From Streptacidiphilus sp. 4-A2 (GTDB taxonomy: Bacteria > Actinomycetota > Actinomycetes > Streptomycetales > Streptomycetaceae): 64,000 nt of DNA. Positions 10,345-19,143 of the stretch are shown here, piece after piece. Below the pieces are notes generated by a model, which ran no database searches, was not told the origin of the DNA, and saw only the letters and a list, made by a program, of their open reading frames with translations. The stretch lies in contig JAAFYY010000001.1 of the NCBI GenBank assembly GCA_014284505.1, positions 5,084,001 to 5,148,000 of the forward strand, read 5' to 3'. How positions within the stretch are numbered: position 1 is the stretch's first letter; the number at the start of each line of letters is the position of its first letter. The position numbers and the translations under genes were made by a program.

Positions 10345-11361
10345 ATGACACAGCAACCGGCCTCCCGCACCACGCCCACCAGCGCCGACGTCGCCCGCCG
10401 CGCCGGGGTGTCCCGCGCCACGGTCTCCTATGTGCTCAACGACAGCGCCACCGGGCGCGTCAGCGAGCAGACCCGCAAACGGGTCCGCGAAGCCGCCGAG
10501 GAACTGGGCTATGTCCCGCACGCGGCCGCCCGGGCGCTGCGCGCCGGGCACACCGGGATCGTCCTGCTGACCATGCCGGAGCTGGTCTTCGGCCCGCTGT
10601 TCAACTCGTTCCTGACCGAGCTGCGCAACGCGCTGCGCACCCTCGGCTACCCGATCGCCGTCTACGCCGACTCCGGCACCGCCGAGGCCGCCGCGAGCTG
10701 GGCCGAACTGCGCCCGACCGCGGTGCTGGTGGGCGCGGGCTCCGGGATCACCCCGCGCGGGGTGGAGCTGCTGCGCCGCTCCGGCACCCGGGCCGTACTC
10801 ACCATCGGCGGCGAACCCGTCGAGGGCGCACACTCGCTGATGCTCGATCAGATCCAGATCGGCACCGTGGCCGCCGCCCATCTGCTCTCCCGGGGCCACC
10901 GGCGGATCGGCGCGATCGTCCCGGCCGACCCCGGACTCGGCTTCTTCAGCCGCCCGCGGCTGGAGGGGCTCCGCGCCGCCTATGCCGAGCACGGCGGCCC
11001 GGGGAGCCGGGTCGAGCCGCTCCCCCTCGACTACACCGAGCAGTCGGCGGCCCAACTCGCGGCCGGCTGGCGCGAGTCGGGCCTGTCCGCGCTGTTCACC
11101 TACAACGACGAGTACGCGCTGCTGCTGCTGAGCGCGTTCCAGGACGCCGGACTGCGGATCCCCGAGGATGTCGCCCTGGTCGGCGCGGACGATGTGCTGC
11201 TGGCCCGGCTGACCAGGCCCCGGCTGACCACCGTCCGGCTGGAAATCCCGGACGGCGCAAGGCTGGCGCAGCTGATCGACCGGCTGATCCGCAACCCGGA
11301 CACCCCGCCCGAGCTGCACACCCTGGGCGCCTCGCACATCGTCGTCCGCGACTCGGGCTGA
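10345..11361 (+). CDS. LacI/GalR-family transcriptional regulator
   Basis: A 338-residue intact repressor. The N-terminal helix-turn-helix is ADVARRAGVSRATVSYVLND with the hinge helix YVPHAAARALRAG. The periplasmic-binding-protein-like effector domain follows (GIVLLTMPELVFGPLFNSF..., SRGHRRIGAIVP, ALFTYNDEYALLLLSAFQDAGLRIPEDVALVGADDVLLARLTRPRLTTV). The usual sugar-binding Asp/Arg set appears conserved, but the ligand cannot be told. The ATG at 10345 is chosen over 10333, which abuts the ribosome binding site. An imperfect palindrome GCACG-N8-CGTGC at 10262-10279 could be an autoregulatory operator. No sugar transport or catabolic genes are next to it, so its regulon is probably elsewhere. Confidence 0.88.
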   Translation: MTQQPASRTTPTSADVARRAGVSRATVSYVLNDSATGRVSEQTRKRVREAAEELGYVPHAAARALRAGHTGIVLLTMPELVFGPLFNSFLTELRNALRTLGYPIAVYADSGTAEAAASWAELRPTAVLVGAGSGITPRGVELLRRSGTRAVLTIGGEPVEGAHSLMLDQIQIGTVAAAHLLSRGHRRIGAIVPADPGLGFFSRPRLEGLRAAYAEHGGPGSRVEPLPLDYTEQSAAQLAAGWRESGLSALFTYNDEYALLLLSAFQDAGLRIPEDVALVGADDVLLARLTRPRLTTVRLEIPDGARLAQLIDRLIRNPDTPPELHTLGASHIVVRDSG

Positions 11362-11375
11362 TCCAACCGCGGCCC

Positions 11376-11404
11376 GGCCGACGCCGTCTGACGAGGCGTC
11401 GGCC
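11376..11404. terminator. Hairpin between convergent LacI gene and era
   Basis: A 10-bp perfect inverted repeat (GGCCGACGCC / GGCGTCGGCC) with a 9-base loop between the two stop codons. Confidence 0.7.
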
Positions 11405-11437
11405 GAAGTGGCATCCGAAGTGGCGTCCGAGGCGGCG

Positions 11438-12421
11438 TCAGAAGCCGAGCTTGCGCAGCTGCTTGGGGTCGCGCTGCCAGTCCTTGGCGACCTTCACATG
11501 CAGATCCAGATAGACCGGCGTGCCCAGCAGCGCCTCGATCTGCTTGCGGGCGACCGTGCCCACATGCTTCAGCCGCGCGCCCCTGGCGCCGATCACGATG
11601 GCCTTCTGGCTCTGCCGCTCGATGTAGACATTGGCGTGGATGTCCAGCAGCGGCCGACCCTCGGGACGCCCCTCGCGCGGCAGCATCTCCTCGACCACCA
11701 CCGCCAGCGAGTGCGGCAGCTCGTCGCGGACGCCCTCCAGCGCGGCCTCGCGGATCAGCTCGGCGACCATGATCTGCTCGGGCTCGTCGGTGAGGTCGCC
11801 CTCCGGGTAGAGCAGCGGGCCCTCCGGCAGCAGCGGCACCAGCAGATCGGCCAGCAGGTCCACCTGCTTGCCGGCGACCGCGGACACCGGGATGATCTCG
11901 GCCCACTCGAAGCCGAGCTCCACCCCCAGCTGGGAGATCGCGATCAGCTGCTCGGCGAGCTGCTTGGAGTCCACCAGGTCGGTCTTGGTCACCACCGCGA
12001 CCTTGGGGGTCCGCTTGATCCCGGCCAGCTCCTTGGCGATGAACTTGTCGCCCGGGCCGAGCTTCTGGTCGGCGGGGACGCAGAAGCCGATCACGTCCAC
12101 CTCCGCCCAGGTCGAGCGGACCACGTCGTTCAGCCGCTCGCCGAGGAGCGTGCGCGGCTTGTGCAGGCCGGGGGTGTCCACCAGGATCAGCTGCGCGTCC
12201 GGGCGGTGCACGATGCCGCGGACGGTGTGCCGGGTGGTCTGCGGGCGGTCGGAGGTGATCGCGACCTTGGTCCCGACCAGGGCGTTGGTCAGCGTGGACT
12301 TGCCCGCGTTGGGCCGCCCGACGAAGCAGGCGAAGCCCGAGCGGTGCGGCCGGTCCCCCTGTGGGGTGGCTTCGGCGGCGTCGGCGGGCCTGGCGGACTG
12401 CTGGGTGGGGCGAGAGCTCAT
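11438..12421 (-). CDS. era: GTPase Era
   Basis: A ribosome-assembly GTPase that binds the 3-prime end of 16S rRNA. G1 is GRPNAGKST, G2 TTRHTVRG, G3 DTPG (LILVDTPGLHKP), G4 TKTD (VVTKTDLVD) and G5 VSAVAG. The C-terminal KH domain carries the family motif VYIERQSQKAIVIGARGARLKHVG. The intact protein has ~327 residues. The ATG at 12421 (MSSRPTQQ) has GGGGGAG upstream; an in-frame ATG at 12430 is also possible. The N-terminal ~25 residues are a variable actinobacterial extension. It is followed by nothing on its strand before the LacI terminator and preceded by a small membrane-protein gene. Confidence 0.95.
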   Translation of the reverse strand: MSSRPTQQSARPADAAEATPQGDRPHRSGFACFVGRPNAGKSTLTNALVGTKVAITSDRPQTTRHTVRGIVHRPDAQLILVDTPGLHKPRTLLGERLNDVVRSTWAEVDVIGFCVPADQKLGPGDKFIAKELAGIKRTPKVAVVTKTDLVDSKQLAEQLIAISQLGVELGFEWAEIIPVSAVAGKQVDLLADLLVPLLPEGPLLYPEGDLTDEPEQIMVAELIREAALEGVRDELPHSLAVVVEEMLPREGRPEGRPLLDIHANVYIERQSQKAIVIGARGARLKHVGTVARKQIEALLGTPVYLDLHVKVAKDWQRDPKQLRKLGF

Positions 12422-12509
12422 GGAGACCATTCTCCCCCATCCGCGGAGCCCCCCGGTGCCGCCGCCTCTGCCGGGGTGGCCGAGCCGCGCCGCCGGGGGC
12501 GGCCGGGAG

Positions 12510-12668
12510 TCACTTCCCGCGCTTGAACAGGGCCCCCAGCCCACCGCCCACGGTGAAGATCGCGACGATGATGGAGACCGCCAGCCAGACCGGATTCCGG
12601 TCCTCCTGCCAGTGCCCCATCCCCATCAGCACGAACAGCACACCCGCGACAAACGCCACGCCCCCCAT
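12510..12668 (-). CDS. Small two-helix membrane protein (52 residues)
   Basis: A short protein, MGGVAFVAGVLFVLMGMGHW...NPVWLAVSIIVAIFTVGGGLGALFKRGK, with two hydrophobic helices separated by a short charged loop and a basic C-terminus. AGGAGG lies 6 bases before the ATG at 12668, which strongly supports translation. From memory, similar small proteins lie between era and the deaminase-like gene in other Streptomyces. Function unknown. Confidence 0.7.
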   Translation of the reverse strand: MGGVAFVAGVLFVLMGMGHWQEDRNPVWLAVSIIVAIFTVGGGLGALFKRGK

Positions 12669-12735
12669 GCCACCCCTCCTGCCATGGCGCTCCGGCCCGG
12701 CCCGCTCCGGGCCCGGCCGACTGTCGTCGGCCCGC

Positions 12736-13146
12736 TCAGCGGGCCTGGGCGACCAGCCGCAGCGTCCCGTCCGGGGCGGCCAGCAGCACCGGGGTGCCCA
12801 CGCCGCCCAGATCCCGCACCGCGGCCAGGTCCTCCGCCGCGGGCTGCTCGGCCGCGCCGACCACGGCCGCCGCCTCCAGCCCCTTGGCCCCGCTGGCCAC
12901 CGCCATCGCCACCGCCGTACGCAGGGCGCTGAGCCGCAGCGACTCCAGCGCGACGGTCCCGGCGACATAGGTGCGCCCGGTCTCGTCCCGCACGGCCGCG
13001 CCCTCGGACACGCCGTTGCGGGCGCGGGCGGACCGCGCCAGGGTGATGATCTTCCGGTCTTCCGGGTCCAGCACGGTCTCCGGGTCCAATGCAGTCTCCG
13101 GGTCCAACGCACGCTCCGGGTTCGTTCCCGCCGCCAGCTCGCTCAT
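12736..13146 (-). CDS. Cytidine deaminase-like protein lacking the zinc site
   Basis: A 136-residue protein with a cytidine-deaminase-like fold signature (ARSARARNGVSEGAAVRDETGRTYVAGTVALESLRLSALRTAVAMAVASGAKGLEAAAVV). True deaminases need a catalytic H/C-A-E and a P-C-x2-C zinc motif; neither is visible, so it may be an inactive or regulatory homologue. The first ~40 residues are a linker with threefold repeats of (A/V)LDPET encoded by an 18-bp tandem repeat. The ATG start is at 13146. It lies upstream of the small membrane gene and era on the same strand. Many annotations call this family cytidine deaminase; I would not infer that activity. Confidence 0.65.
   Translation of the reverse strand: MSELAAGTNPERALDPETALDPETVLDPEDRKIITLARSARARNGVSEGAAVRDETGRTYVAGTVALESLRLSALRTAVAMAVASGAKGLEAAAVVGAAEQPAAEDLAAVRDLGGVGTPVLLAAPDGTLRLVAQAR
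13061..13124 (-). repeat. 18-bp in-frame tandem repeat in the deaminase-like gene
   Basis: About 3.5 copies of an 18-bp unit containing TCCGGGTCCA (starting 13061, 13079, 13097, 13115), encoding the ALDPET linker repeats. Confidence 0.75.
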
Positions 13147-13286
13147 GGGTACGAGGATACGGCCCGGTCGACCGGCCGCACTCGTCCATGGCCGGACAGC
13201 GGTAGGCCGGACCGGCGTGCGCCGGACCGCCATGGTGGCGATCCGGCGCAGGTCGGCCTTCAGCGGCTGCCGGCGGCTGCCAGGTG

Positions 13287-14660
13287 TCAGCGCGGGTTGC
13301 CGTTGGTGTGCAGGCTCGCGCCGAGCGCCGCGGTCAGCTGCCCGTCGGAGGTGTCGCCGTCGAGCGACCACACCATGGTCCCGCGCAGCCCGTTGGCGTC
13401 GATGTACTGGCCCTTGATCCAGACCGAGGCCGGGTCGTCGTAGGTGTAGAAGGTGCCGCTCGCCGGGTCGTACTTGTACGGCTCCTCGGAGAGCGGGTCC
13501 CAGTAGGTCTTGCCGGGCGCGGCCACGACCTGGTTGTAGTTCGGCGTGCCGCCGCCCGCGGTCGCGGCCTGGAACAGCCCGTCACCGTTCGGGCCTGCGG
13601 CGACCCCGGTCCACTCGTGCGCGTAGTAGGGGATGGAAAGCGAGATCTGCCAGGGCCGGACCCCCTGGGACTCGTAGTACCTGACCGACTGGTCGACGCT
13701 GAACCGGTTGGCCGCCGGGTTCGGGTCGCGCGGGTCCGTGTACAGCGCGGAGGACAGGTCGGTCGGGCCGCTCGGCTCCCAGCTGCCGTGGTAGTCGAAG
13801 GTCATCACATTGAACCAGTCCACCACCTTCGCCACCTGCTTCAGCTGGAGCTTGGCCGCGAAGACCGGGTTGCCCGCGGTGTTGGCCGCCAGCAGGTAGT
13901 GCCGGTCGCCGGCCCCGCTCGCGCTGACCGCACTCAGCTGGCTGCGGAACTCCTGCATCAGCGCGGTGTAGTCGGCGGTGTCCTGCGGACCGTAGGGGTT
14001 GCCGTTGCCCGGCTCGTCCGGATACTCCCAGTCCACCGCGAAGCCGTCGAAGATGCCCGCGGCGGCACCGGCCGGCAGCCCGGGAATGTCGCCCTTGATG
14101 TACTGGTCGATGCAGGAGGCCACGAACTTCTCCCGGCCGGCCGCGGTGGACGCCAGCGCCGAGAACTGCCCGGACCAGGCCCAGCCGCCGATCGACATCA
14201 CGATCTTGAGTCTGGGGTACTCCGCCTTGAGCTCGCGGAGCTGGTTGAAGTTGCCCATCAGCGCCTGCCCGGAGGCGTCCGCCTGCCCGTCGACCGCCTC
14301 CCCGGCCGCGAACGGGCGCTGGTAGTCCGCCCAGCTGTCGCCGCTGTCACAGGTGCCGTCGGCGCTGATGTCACTGAATCCGTAGTCGAGCTCGGTGAGA
14401 TTCTTGATCTCCCCGGTGGTGACCAGATTCTTCTCCAGGAAGCCGGAGTAGATGCCCCACTGGGTGAAATAGCCGACCAGCTGCTTCTGCGAACCGGGGT
14501 AGCCGCCGTTCTGCGGTGCGGCCGCCGTCCTGGCCTGCGGCTGCGGCTGCGCCTGCGCGCTGCCGGGCGCCATCGCCAGCAGTGCAACCGCGCTCACCGC
14601 GGCCGTCGCCGCCACGAGCGCGCGGCGCCCGGTGGCGCCGAGGGAGAAGGATGCGGACAT
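13287..14660 (-). CDS. Secreted GH18 chitinase-like glycoside hydrolase
   Basis: A 457-residue protein with a Sec signal peptide (basic start, then RRALVAATAAVSAVALLAMAPGSAQA) and a GH18 TIM barrel: QLVGYFTQWGIY, LKIVMSIGGWAWS (SxGG strand), FDGFAVDWEYPDEPG (catalytic strand with Glu acid), WFNVMTFDYHGSW (M-T-[FY]-D-Y), and GTMVWSLDGDTSDGQL near the end. In the D-x-x-D-x-D-x-E motif the second Asp is Ala (D-G-F-A-V-D-W-E), which may alter activity or specificity. The ATG at 14660 has AGAGGAG upstream. No carbohydrate-binding module is seen. Two DasR-like sites lie ~100-140 bases upstream, so induction by N-acetylglucosamine or chitin is expected. Confidence 0.92.
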   Translation of the reverse strand: MSASFSLGATGRRALVAATAAVSAVALLAMAPGSAQAQPQPQARTAAAPQNGGYPGSQKQLVGYFTQWGIYSGFLEKNLVTTGEIKNLTELDYGFSDISADGTCDSGDSWADYQRPFAAGEAVDGQADASGQALMGNFNQLRELKAEYPRLKIVMSIGGWAWSGQFSALASTAAGREKFVASCIDQYIKGDIPGLPAGAAAGIFDGFAVDWEYPDEPGNGNPYGPQDTADYTALMQEFRSQLSAVSASGAGDRHYLLAANTAGNPVFAAKLQLKQVAKVVDWFNVMTFDYHGSWEPSGPTDLSSALYTDPRDPNPAANRFSVDQSVRYYESQGVRPWQISLSIPYYAHEWTGVAAGPNGDGLFQAATAGGGTPNYNQVVAAPGKTYWDPLSEEPYKYDPASGTFYTYDDPASVWIKGQYIDANGLRGTMVWSLDGDTSDGQLTAALGASLHTNGNPR

Positions 14661-14763
14661 GTGCTCTCCTCTGTCGAGTCGGTCGAGTACGTCGAATACG
14701 GAGACCTGAGCGGGGGAGGGCGGCATCGCACGGCACATCCGGCCGGATCCCACGCCCCCCGAA

Positions 14764-14779
14764 CGTGGTATAGACCAGA
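14764..14779 (-). promoter_or_regulatory. DasR-like operator 1 upstream of the GH18 gene
   Basis: CGTGGTATAGACCAGA matches the DasR responsive element AGTGGTCTAGACCACT at 12 of 16 positions, with the core TGGT-TAGACCA intact. DasR is the GlcNAc-responsive GntR regulator of Streptomyces chitin genes. Confidence 0.65.
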
Positions 14780-14785
14780 TACGCG

Positions 14786-14801
14786 ATAGGTATAGTCCAC
14801 T
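14786..14801 (-). promoter_or_regulatory. DasR-like operator 2 upstream of the GH18 gene
   Basis: ATAGGTATAGTCCACT matches the same consensus at 12 of 16 positions. Its start is 22 bases, two helical turns, from site 1, so both would face the same side of the DNA. Confidence 0.55.
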
Positions 14802-14922
14802 GACTGACGCCGGGTCAATGGAACCGCGTCCCGGCCGCTGCGGAAACAGCAGGTCTGTCAACTAACCTGCCAATAGCGCGTATTGGGAGGTAAGGCCGAG
14901 AAACTCCGGCACCCGCCGGAAA

Positions 14923-14973
14923 CCCCGACGGCCCCGGCCGGACCTCCGAGAGGTCCGGCCGGGGCCGTCGGGG
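14923..14973. terminator. Very strong 24-bp hairpin terminator
   Basis: A perfect 24-bp GC-rich stem (arms 14923-14946 and 14950-14973) with a 3-base loop lies 38 bases beyond the stop of the first M20 gene and insulates it from the GH18 promoter region. Confidence 0.85.
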
Positions 14974-15011
14974 CGGCGGCCGCTGCCGCGCGGGTCAGTG
15001 CTGGTCGCGGT

Positions 15012-16212
15012 TCAGGACTGGTCGCGGTTCAGCCGCCGGATGGCGAGTTCCGCGAGCAGCGCGGCCCCGTCGGCGAGCACGGAGTCGTCGAAGACCGCCT
15101 GCGGGGAGTGGTTGTAGGGGCCGTGGCCGGGTCGACACCGGGCGGGCAGGCACCGAGGAAGAAGAAGGCGGAGGGGAGGCGCTCCGCCACAAAGGAGAAG
15201 TCCTCGGCCGCGGCCTGAGGCTGAGGCATCATCACCACCCGCTCCGCGCCCAGCAGTTCACTGGCCACCTCGACGGCCAGCGCGGCCTCGCCGGCGTTGT
15301 TGACGGTGGGCGGGTAGACATCGGTGAAGACCGCGTCCACCTCCAGACCGTGGGCCGCGGCGATGCCGCGCACCACCCGCAGCGACTCCTCGCGCACCCG
15401 CTCCCGGCCCTCGGGCGAGCGAACGGTGGCCTCGAAGAAGGCGTCGGCCGGAATGACATTGTTGATGGTGCCCGCGTGCATGGTCCCGACGGTGATCACC
15501 ACCGGGTCGAAGGCATCGAAGCGGCGGGTGACCATGGTCTGCAGGGCCAGCACCGCCTCACAGGCCGCCGGAATCGGGTCCAGTGCCGCATGCGGGGCCG
15601 AACCGTGCCCGCCGCGCCCGCGCATGGTCACCGTCAGCGTGTCCGCCGCCGCCATGATCGGACCGGGCCGGACCGCGACCGTGCCGCTCGGGTAGGTCGC
15701 CGAGGTGACATGCAGGGCGTAGGCGGCCACCGGCGGGGCGCCCGCCGCGTCCAGCAGCCCCTCCTCCAGCATGGCCCTGGCCCCGGCCAGCCCCTCCTCC
15801 CCGGGCTGGAACATGAACACCACGGTGCCGGGCAGTTCCTCGCGGCGTTCGCACAGCAGCCGCGCCGCCCCCAGCCCCGCCACATGCAGATCATGCCCAC
15901 ACGCATGCATCACCCCCGCAAACCGCGAAGCAAACGACACCCCACTCGCCTCCGCCACCGGCAACGCATCCATATCCCCCGCAACAACACCACCGGACCC
16001 GGACGACCACCACGCAACACCGCCGTCACCGAACCCAGCTTCTCCCCCACCGACACCTCCAACGGCAACCCCGCCAACGCCCCCAATACCCGCCCCTGCG
16101 TCAACGGCAACTCCAGACCGACCTCCGGCTCCCGATGCAACTCCCGCCGCAACCCCACCAACTCCGGCAGAATCACAGCAGCGGACTCACGCAAGGTGGG
16201 TGTCGAGGTCAT
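15012..16212 (-). CDS. M20-family amidohydrolase/aminoacylase (copy A)
   Basis: Likely hydrolyses N-acyl amino acids or similar amides with a dinuclear metal site. Seen: [39 protein letters not shown] (metal-binding Cys/His), FQPGEEG (catalytic Glu pair), AYALHV, the lid domain [25 protein letters not shown] and YNHSPQAVFDDS. Start ATG 16212 with AGGAG upstream. Two breaks: a short G run just before MDALP (about 15975) and the C-terminal C-P-P-G region (about 15145). Restored length is about 400 residues. The 5-prime half has unusual G/T-ending codons and is nearly identical to copy B (19144-20353); the 3-prime third is divergent with normal codons. An Lrp-family gene diverges from it. Confidence 0.88.
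15815..16193 (-). repeat. Near-identical segment shared by the two M20 genes (copy A)
   Basis: This stretch matches 19955-20334 with only a handful of substitutions and a few indels by eye, in the same orientation. A second well-conserved block follows (about 15530-15670 versus 19670-19810). Outside these blocks identity falls sharply. Confidence 0.85.
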
Positions 16213-16472
16213 GGGGTTCTCCTGCTTCGTCTGCTTCGTCGCGGATCGGCCGAAGTGAGTCGGGCCGACGGGGTGAGCCGGACCTGGTTGAAACATCTAC
16301 CAGTTCGGGTGCCGTCGCGGTAACCCCCGCGGCATCCGGGGCTGCGGCCTGGCGGCGGTCTACCCTGGGCGGCGATGAGCACCCACCGCAGGCTGCCGCA
16401 GCAGCAGCCGTCCGCACCACGGCCCTCCGCACCGCAGCCCTCCGCACCGCAGCAGCTGCCCGGAACCGAGCC

Positions 16473-17488
16473 GTGACCGACGAGCTGGATCTCGCACTGG
16501 TGGACGCGCTGCGGATGGATCCGCGCGCGCCCTGGTCGCGGCTGGCCCGGCCGCTGGGCGTGGACCCGGCGACGCTGTCCCGCCGCTGGGCCCGGCTGAC
16601 GGCGGCCGGGGACGCCTGGGTGACCTGCTACCCCTCCACCGACCGGCTCGGCTACGGGGTGATCGCGCTGGTGGAGGTGGAATGCCTGGCCAACCAGGCG
16701 TCCGAGGTGGCCGCGCGGCTGTCCCGGGACCCGCAGACCGCGTCCATCGAGCTGGTGACCGGGAGCGCCGATCTGCTGCTGACCGTCGCCGCGACCGTGC
16801 GCCCGGAGCTGGGCCGCTATGTGCTGGACCGGATCGGCGCCCTGCCCGGGGTGCTGCGCACCCGGACCTCGCTGGTGGAGCGCACGGTCCGGGAGGGCAG
16901 CCGCTGGCGGGACGGCGCGCTGGACACCGGGCAGCGCGCGGCCATCGGACCGCCCCCGCCGCTGACCGTCGGACGCCCGCTCGGGCGGAGCAGCTCGCGG
17001 CCGACCGGTCGTTGCTGGCGGCGCTGGGGCAGGACGGCCGGATGCCCTACGCGGAGCTGGCGGAGCGCACCGGCCTGCCGGCCTCCACTGTCCGGCGGCG
17101 GCTGAAGGATCTGCGCGAGTCGGGCCGGCTGCTGCTGCGCTGCGACGCGTCACCGCGGCTGGCCGGGCACCCGGTCTCGGTGATGCTGTGGCTGGAGCTC
17201 CCGGCCGACCGTCTGGAGCAGGCAGCGCGCTGGTTCGCGGCACTGCCGCAGACCCGGATGTGCGCGGTGACGGTCGGGTCGGCGAACCTCGCCGCATTTC
17301 TGATCGTCCATCAACTCACCGATCTGCGCGCACTGGAGGAGGAGATCGGCCGACAACTTCCGCAGGCCCGGGTGCGGGAGCGGCAGTTGGTGCTGCGGCC
17401 GGTGAAACTCGTCGGCCATCTGCTCGACCAGGCCGGCCGCACCCGCGGCTATGTCCCGCTGGACCCGTGGGCGGCCTGGGCCGACTGA
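16473..17488 (+). CDS. Double-domain Lrp/AsnC-family regulator
   Basis: Two Lrp units in tandem. The first is TDELDLALVDALRMDPRAPWSRLARPLGVDPATLSRRWARLTAAG (AsnC HTH) followed by a RAM domain (VIALVEVECL...ASIELVTGSADLLLTV). The second HTH is LLAALGQDGRMPYAELAERTGLPASTVRRRLKDLRESG with its own RAM domain (MLWLELPADRLEQAARWFAALPQTRMCAVTVGSANLAAFL). One indel at about 16945-16985 lies between the halves; restored length ~338 residues. GTG 16473 is the start because the upstream ATG at 16375 is out of frame. It is transcribed divergently from M20 copy A, a typical setting for a local regulator of amidohydrolase genes. Effector probably an amino acid or its derivative; this is inference. Confidence 0.82.
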
Positions 17489-17510
17489 GCCAACACCCGC
17501 CCGCTGGGCG

Positions 17511-18974
17511 CTACTTGCCGAGGTAGGTCGCCATCATCTGCTTGGCGATGGGCGCGGCCAGGCCCGAACCGGAGATCTCGGTGCGCTGGGTGCTGCTGGC
17601 CTCGATGACGACGGCGACGGCGATGTCCTTGCCGTCGGGCCCCTTGGCGTAGGAGACGAACCAGGCATAGGGATTGCCGGAGTTGTTGACGCCGTGCTGG
17701 GCGGTTCCGGTCTTGCCGCCGACGGTGACGCCGGGGATCTGCGCGGTGGTCCCGGTGCCGTTCTGGACGACATCGACCATCATCGTCTGGATCTCGGCGG
17801 CAACAGCCGGGGTGGTGGCCTGGGACAGCTGCTTCGGCGTGGTCTGCGAGATGACGCTGCCGTCGGCCGCGCGCTCCTGGGCGACCAGATAGGGCTGCAT
17901 CAGCGAGCCGTTGTTGCAGATGGCGGCGCCGACCATGGCCATCTCCAGCGGCGTGGCCCGGGTGTCGAACTGGCCGATGGAGGAGAGCATGTTGCTGGCC
18001 GGTTGATGCCGCTGTCGAAGACACTGGCATCAACCCGGACCGGGATGTTCAGGCTGGGGTTGTTGAAGCCGAACCGGTCGGCCTCCTGCACCATCCGGGC
18101 ATTGCCGACCTCGTCGCCGAACTTGGCGAAGACGGTGTTGCAGGAGACCGCCAACGCGGCCTCCATGGACACGTTGAGGCACGGGTCGTTGTCCTCGTTG
18201 CTCAGCTTCGTGGTGCTGTCCGGCAGCGGCAGCGGGTCGGGGGTGTCCGTCCGGGCGTTGATGTCGGTGACCACCCCGGTCTCCAGTGCCGCCGCCGCGG
18301 TGACCAGCTTGAAGGTCGAGCCGGGCGGATAAGTCTGCCGCAGCGCCCGGTTCAGCATCGGGCTGGCGGGGTCGTAGAGCAGCTTGTTGTAGGCGGGACC
18401 GCTGGCGTCACTGCCGCTCGCGAAGACGCCGGGGTCGAAGGAGGGCGCGCTGACCAGGGCCAGGATCGCCCCGGTTGCCGGATCAACGGCCACCGCGGCG
18501 CCGGTCTTGCCCTCGCTGACAAAGGCGTTGTAGGCGGCGGCCTGGACCTTGGGGTCGATCGTGGTGACGACGTTGCCGCCCTGCTTCTGCTTGCCCGTCA
18601 GCAGGGCCTCGAAGTTGTTGACGGCCAGCCGGGAGTCGTTGCCGCTGAGGACCGGGTCCTCGACGCCCTCCAGCATGCTGGTGCCGTAGAGGACCGAGGA
18701 GTAGCCGGTCACCGGCGCGTACATGGGGCCCTGCGGGAAGGAGTCCACATACGTGTACCTGTTGCCGTTGACCAGGTCACTCCTGGTGACGGCCTGTCCG
18801 CCGACGATGATCTGCCCGCGCGGGTAGCTGTACGCCTCGATCTTGACCCGGGCGTTGTTCTGGTTGGCGTCGAGGGAGCCGGCCTCGAATTATCTGCACC
18901 CAGTTGACGCGGATCAGCAGCGCCAGCACGAGGACCAGGCTGAACACCGACACCCGACGGATGGGCTGGTTCAC
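17511..18974 (-). CDS. Penicillin-binding protein (class B-like transpeptidase)
   Basis: A membrane-anchored D,D-transpeptidase. N-terminal anchor: MNQPIRRVSVFSLVLVLALLIRVNWVQ. Then a dimerisation/pedestal-like region (ANQNNARVKIEAY...YPRGQIIVGGQAV, YAPVTGYSS) and the transpeptidase domain with the three active-site motifs: S-x-x-K in PPGSTFKLVTA (nucleophile), S-x-N in LAVSCNTVFAKFGDE, and K-T-G in VGGKTGTAQHG. Length of ~488 residues fits the PbpA-type proteins of actinobacteria. Two breaks, near 18000 and 18890. It converges on the Lrp gene (22-base gap) and lies upstream of nothing obviously related. Its placement between two M20 genes is unusual and may mean a separate arrival. Beta-lactams would be expected to bind it. 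Confidence 0.9.
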
Positions 18975-19143
18975 GGTCGGGTGGCCTCCTGTCGGCGTGC
19001 GAGCAGGCGGAATCGCCCCTCGGCATGCCGATCATGACGCCCGGAGCACCGCCCCCGGTTCCAGTGAGCTCCGCCACGCCCCGCCTGCCCGGTCCGGCCC
19101 GCCTGTCCGGTGCCCACCCGGTCAGGGCGGACCAGGTCGATGA

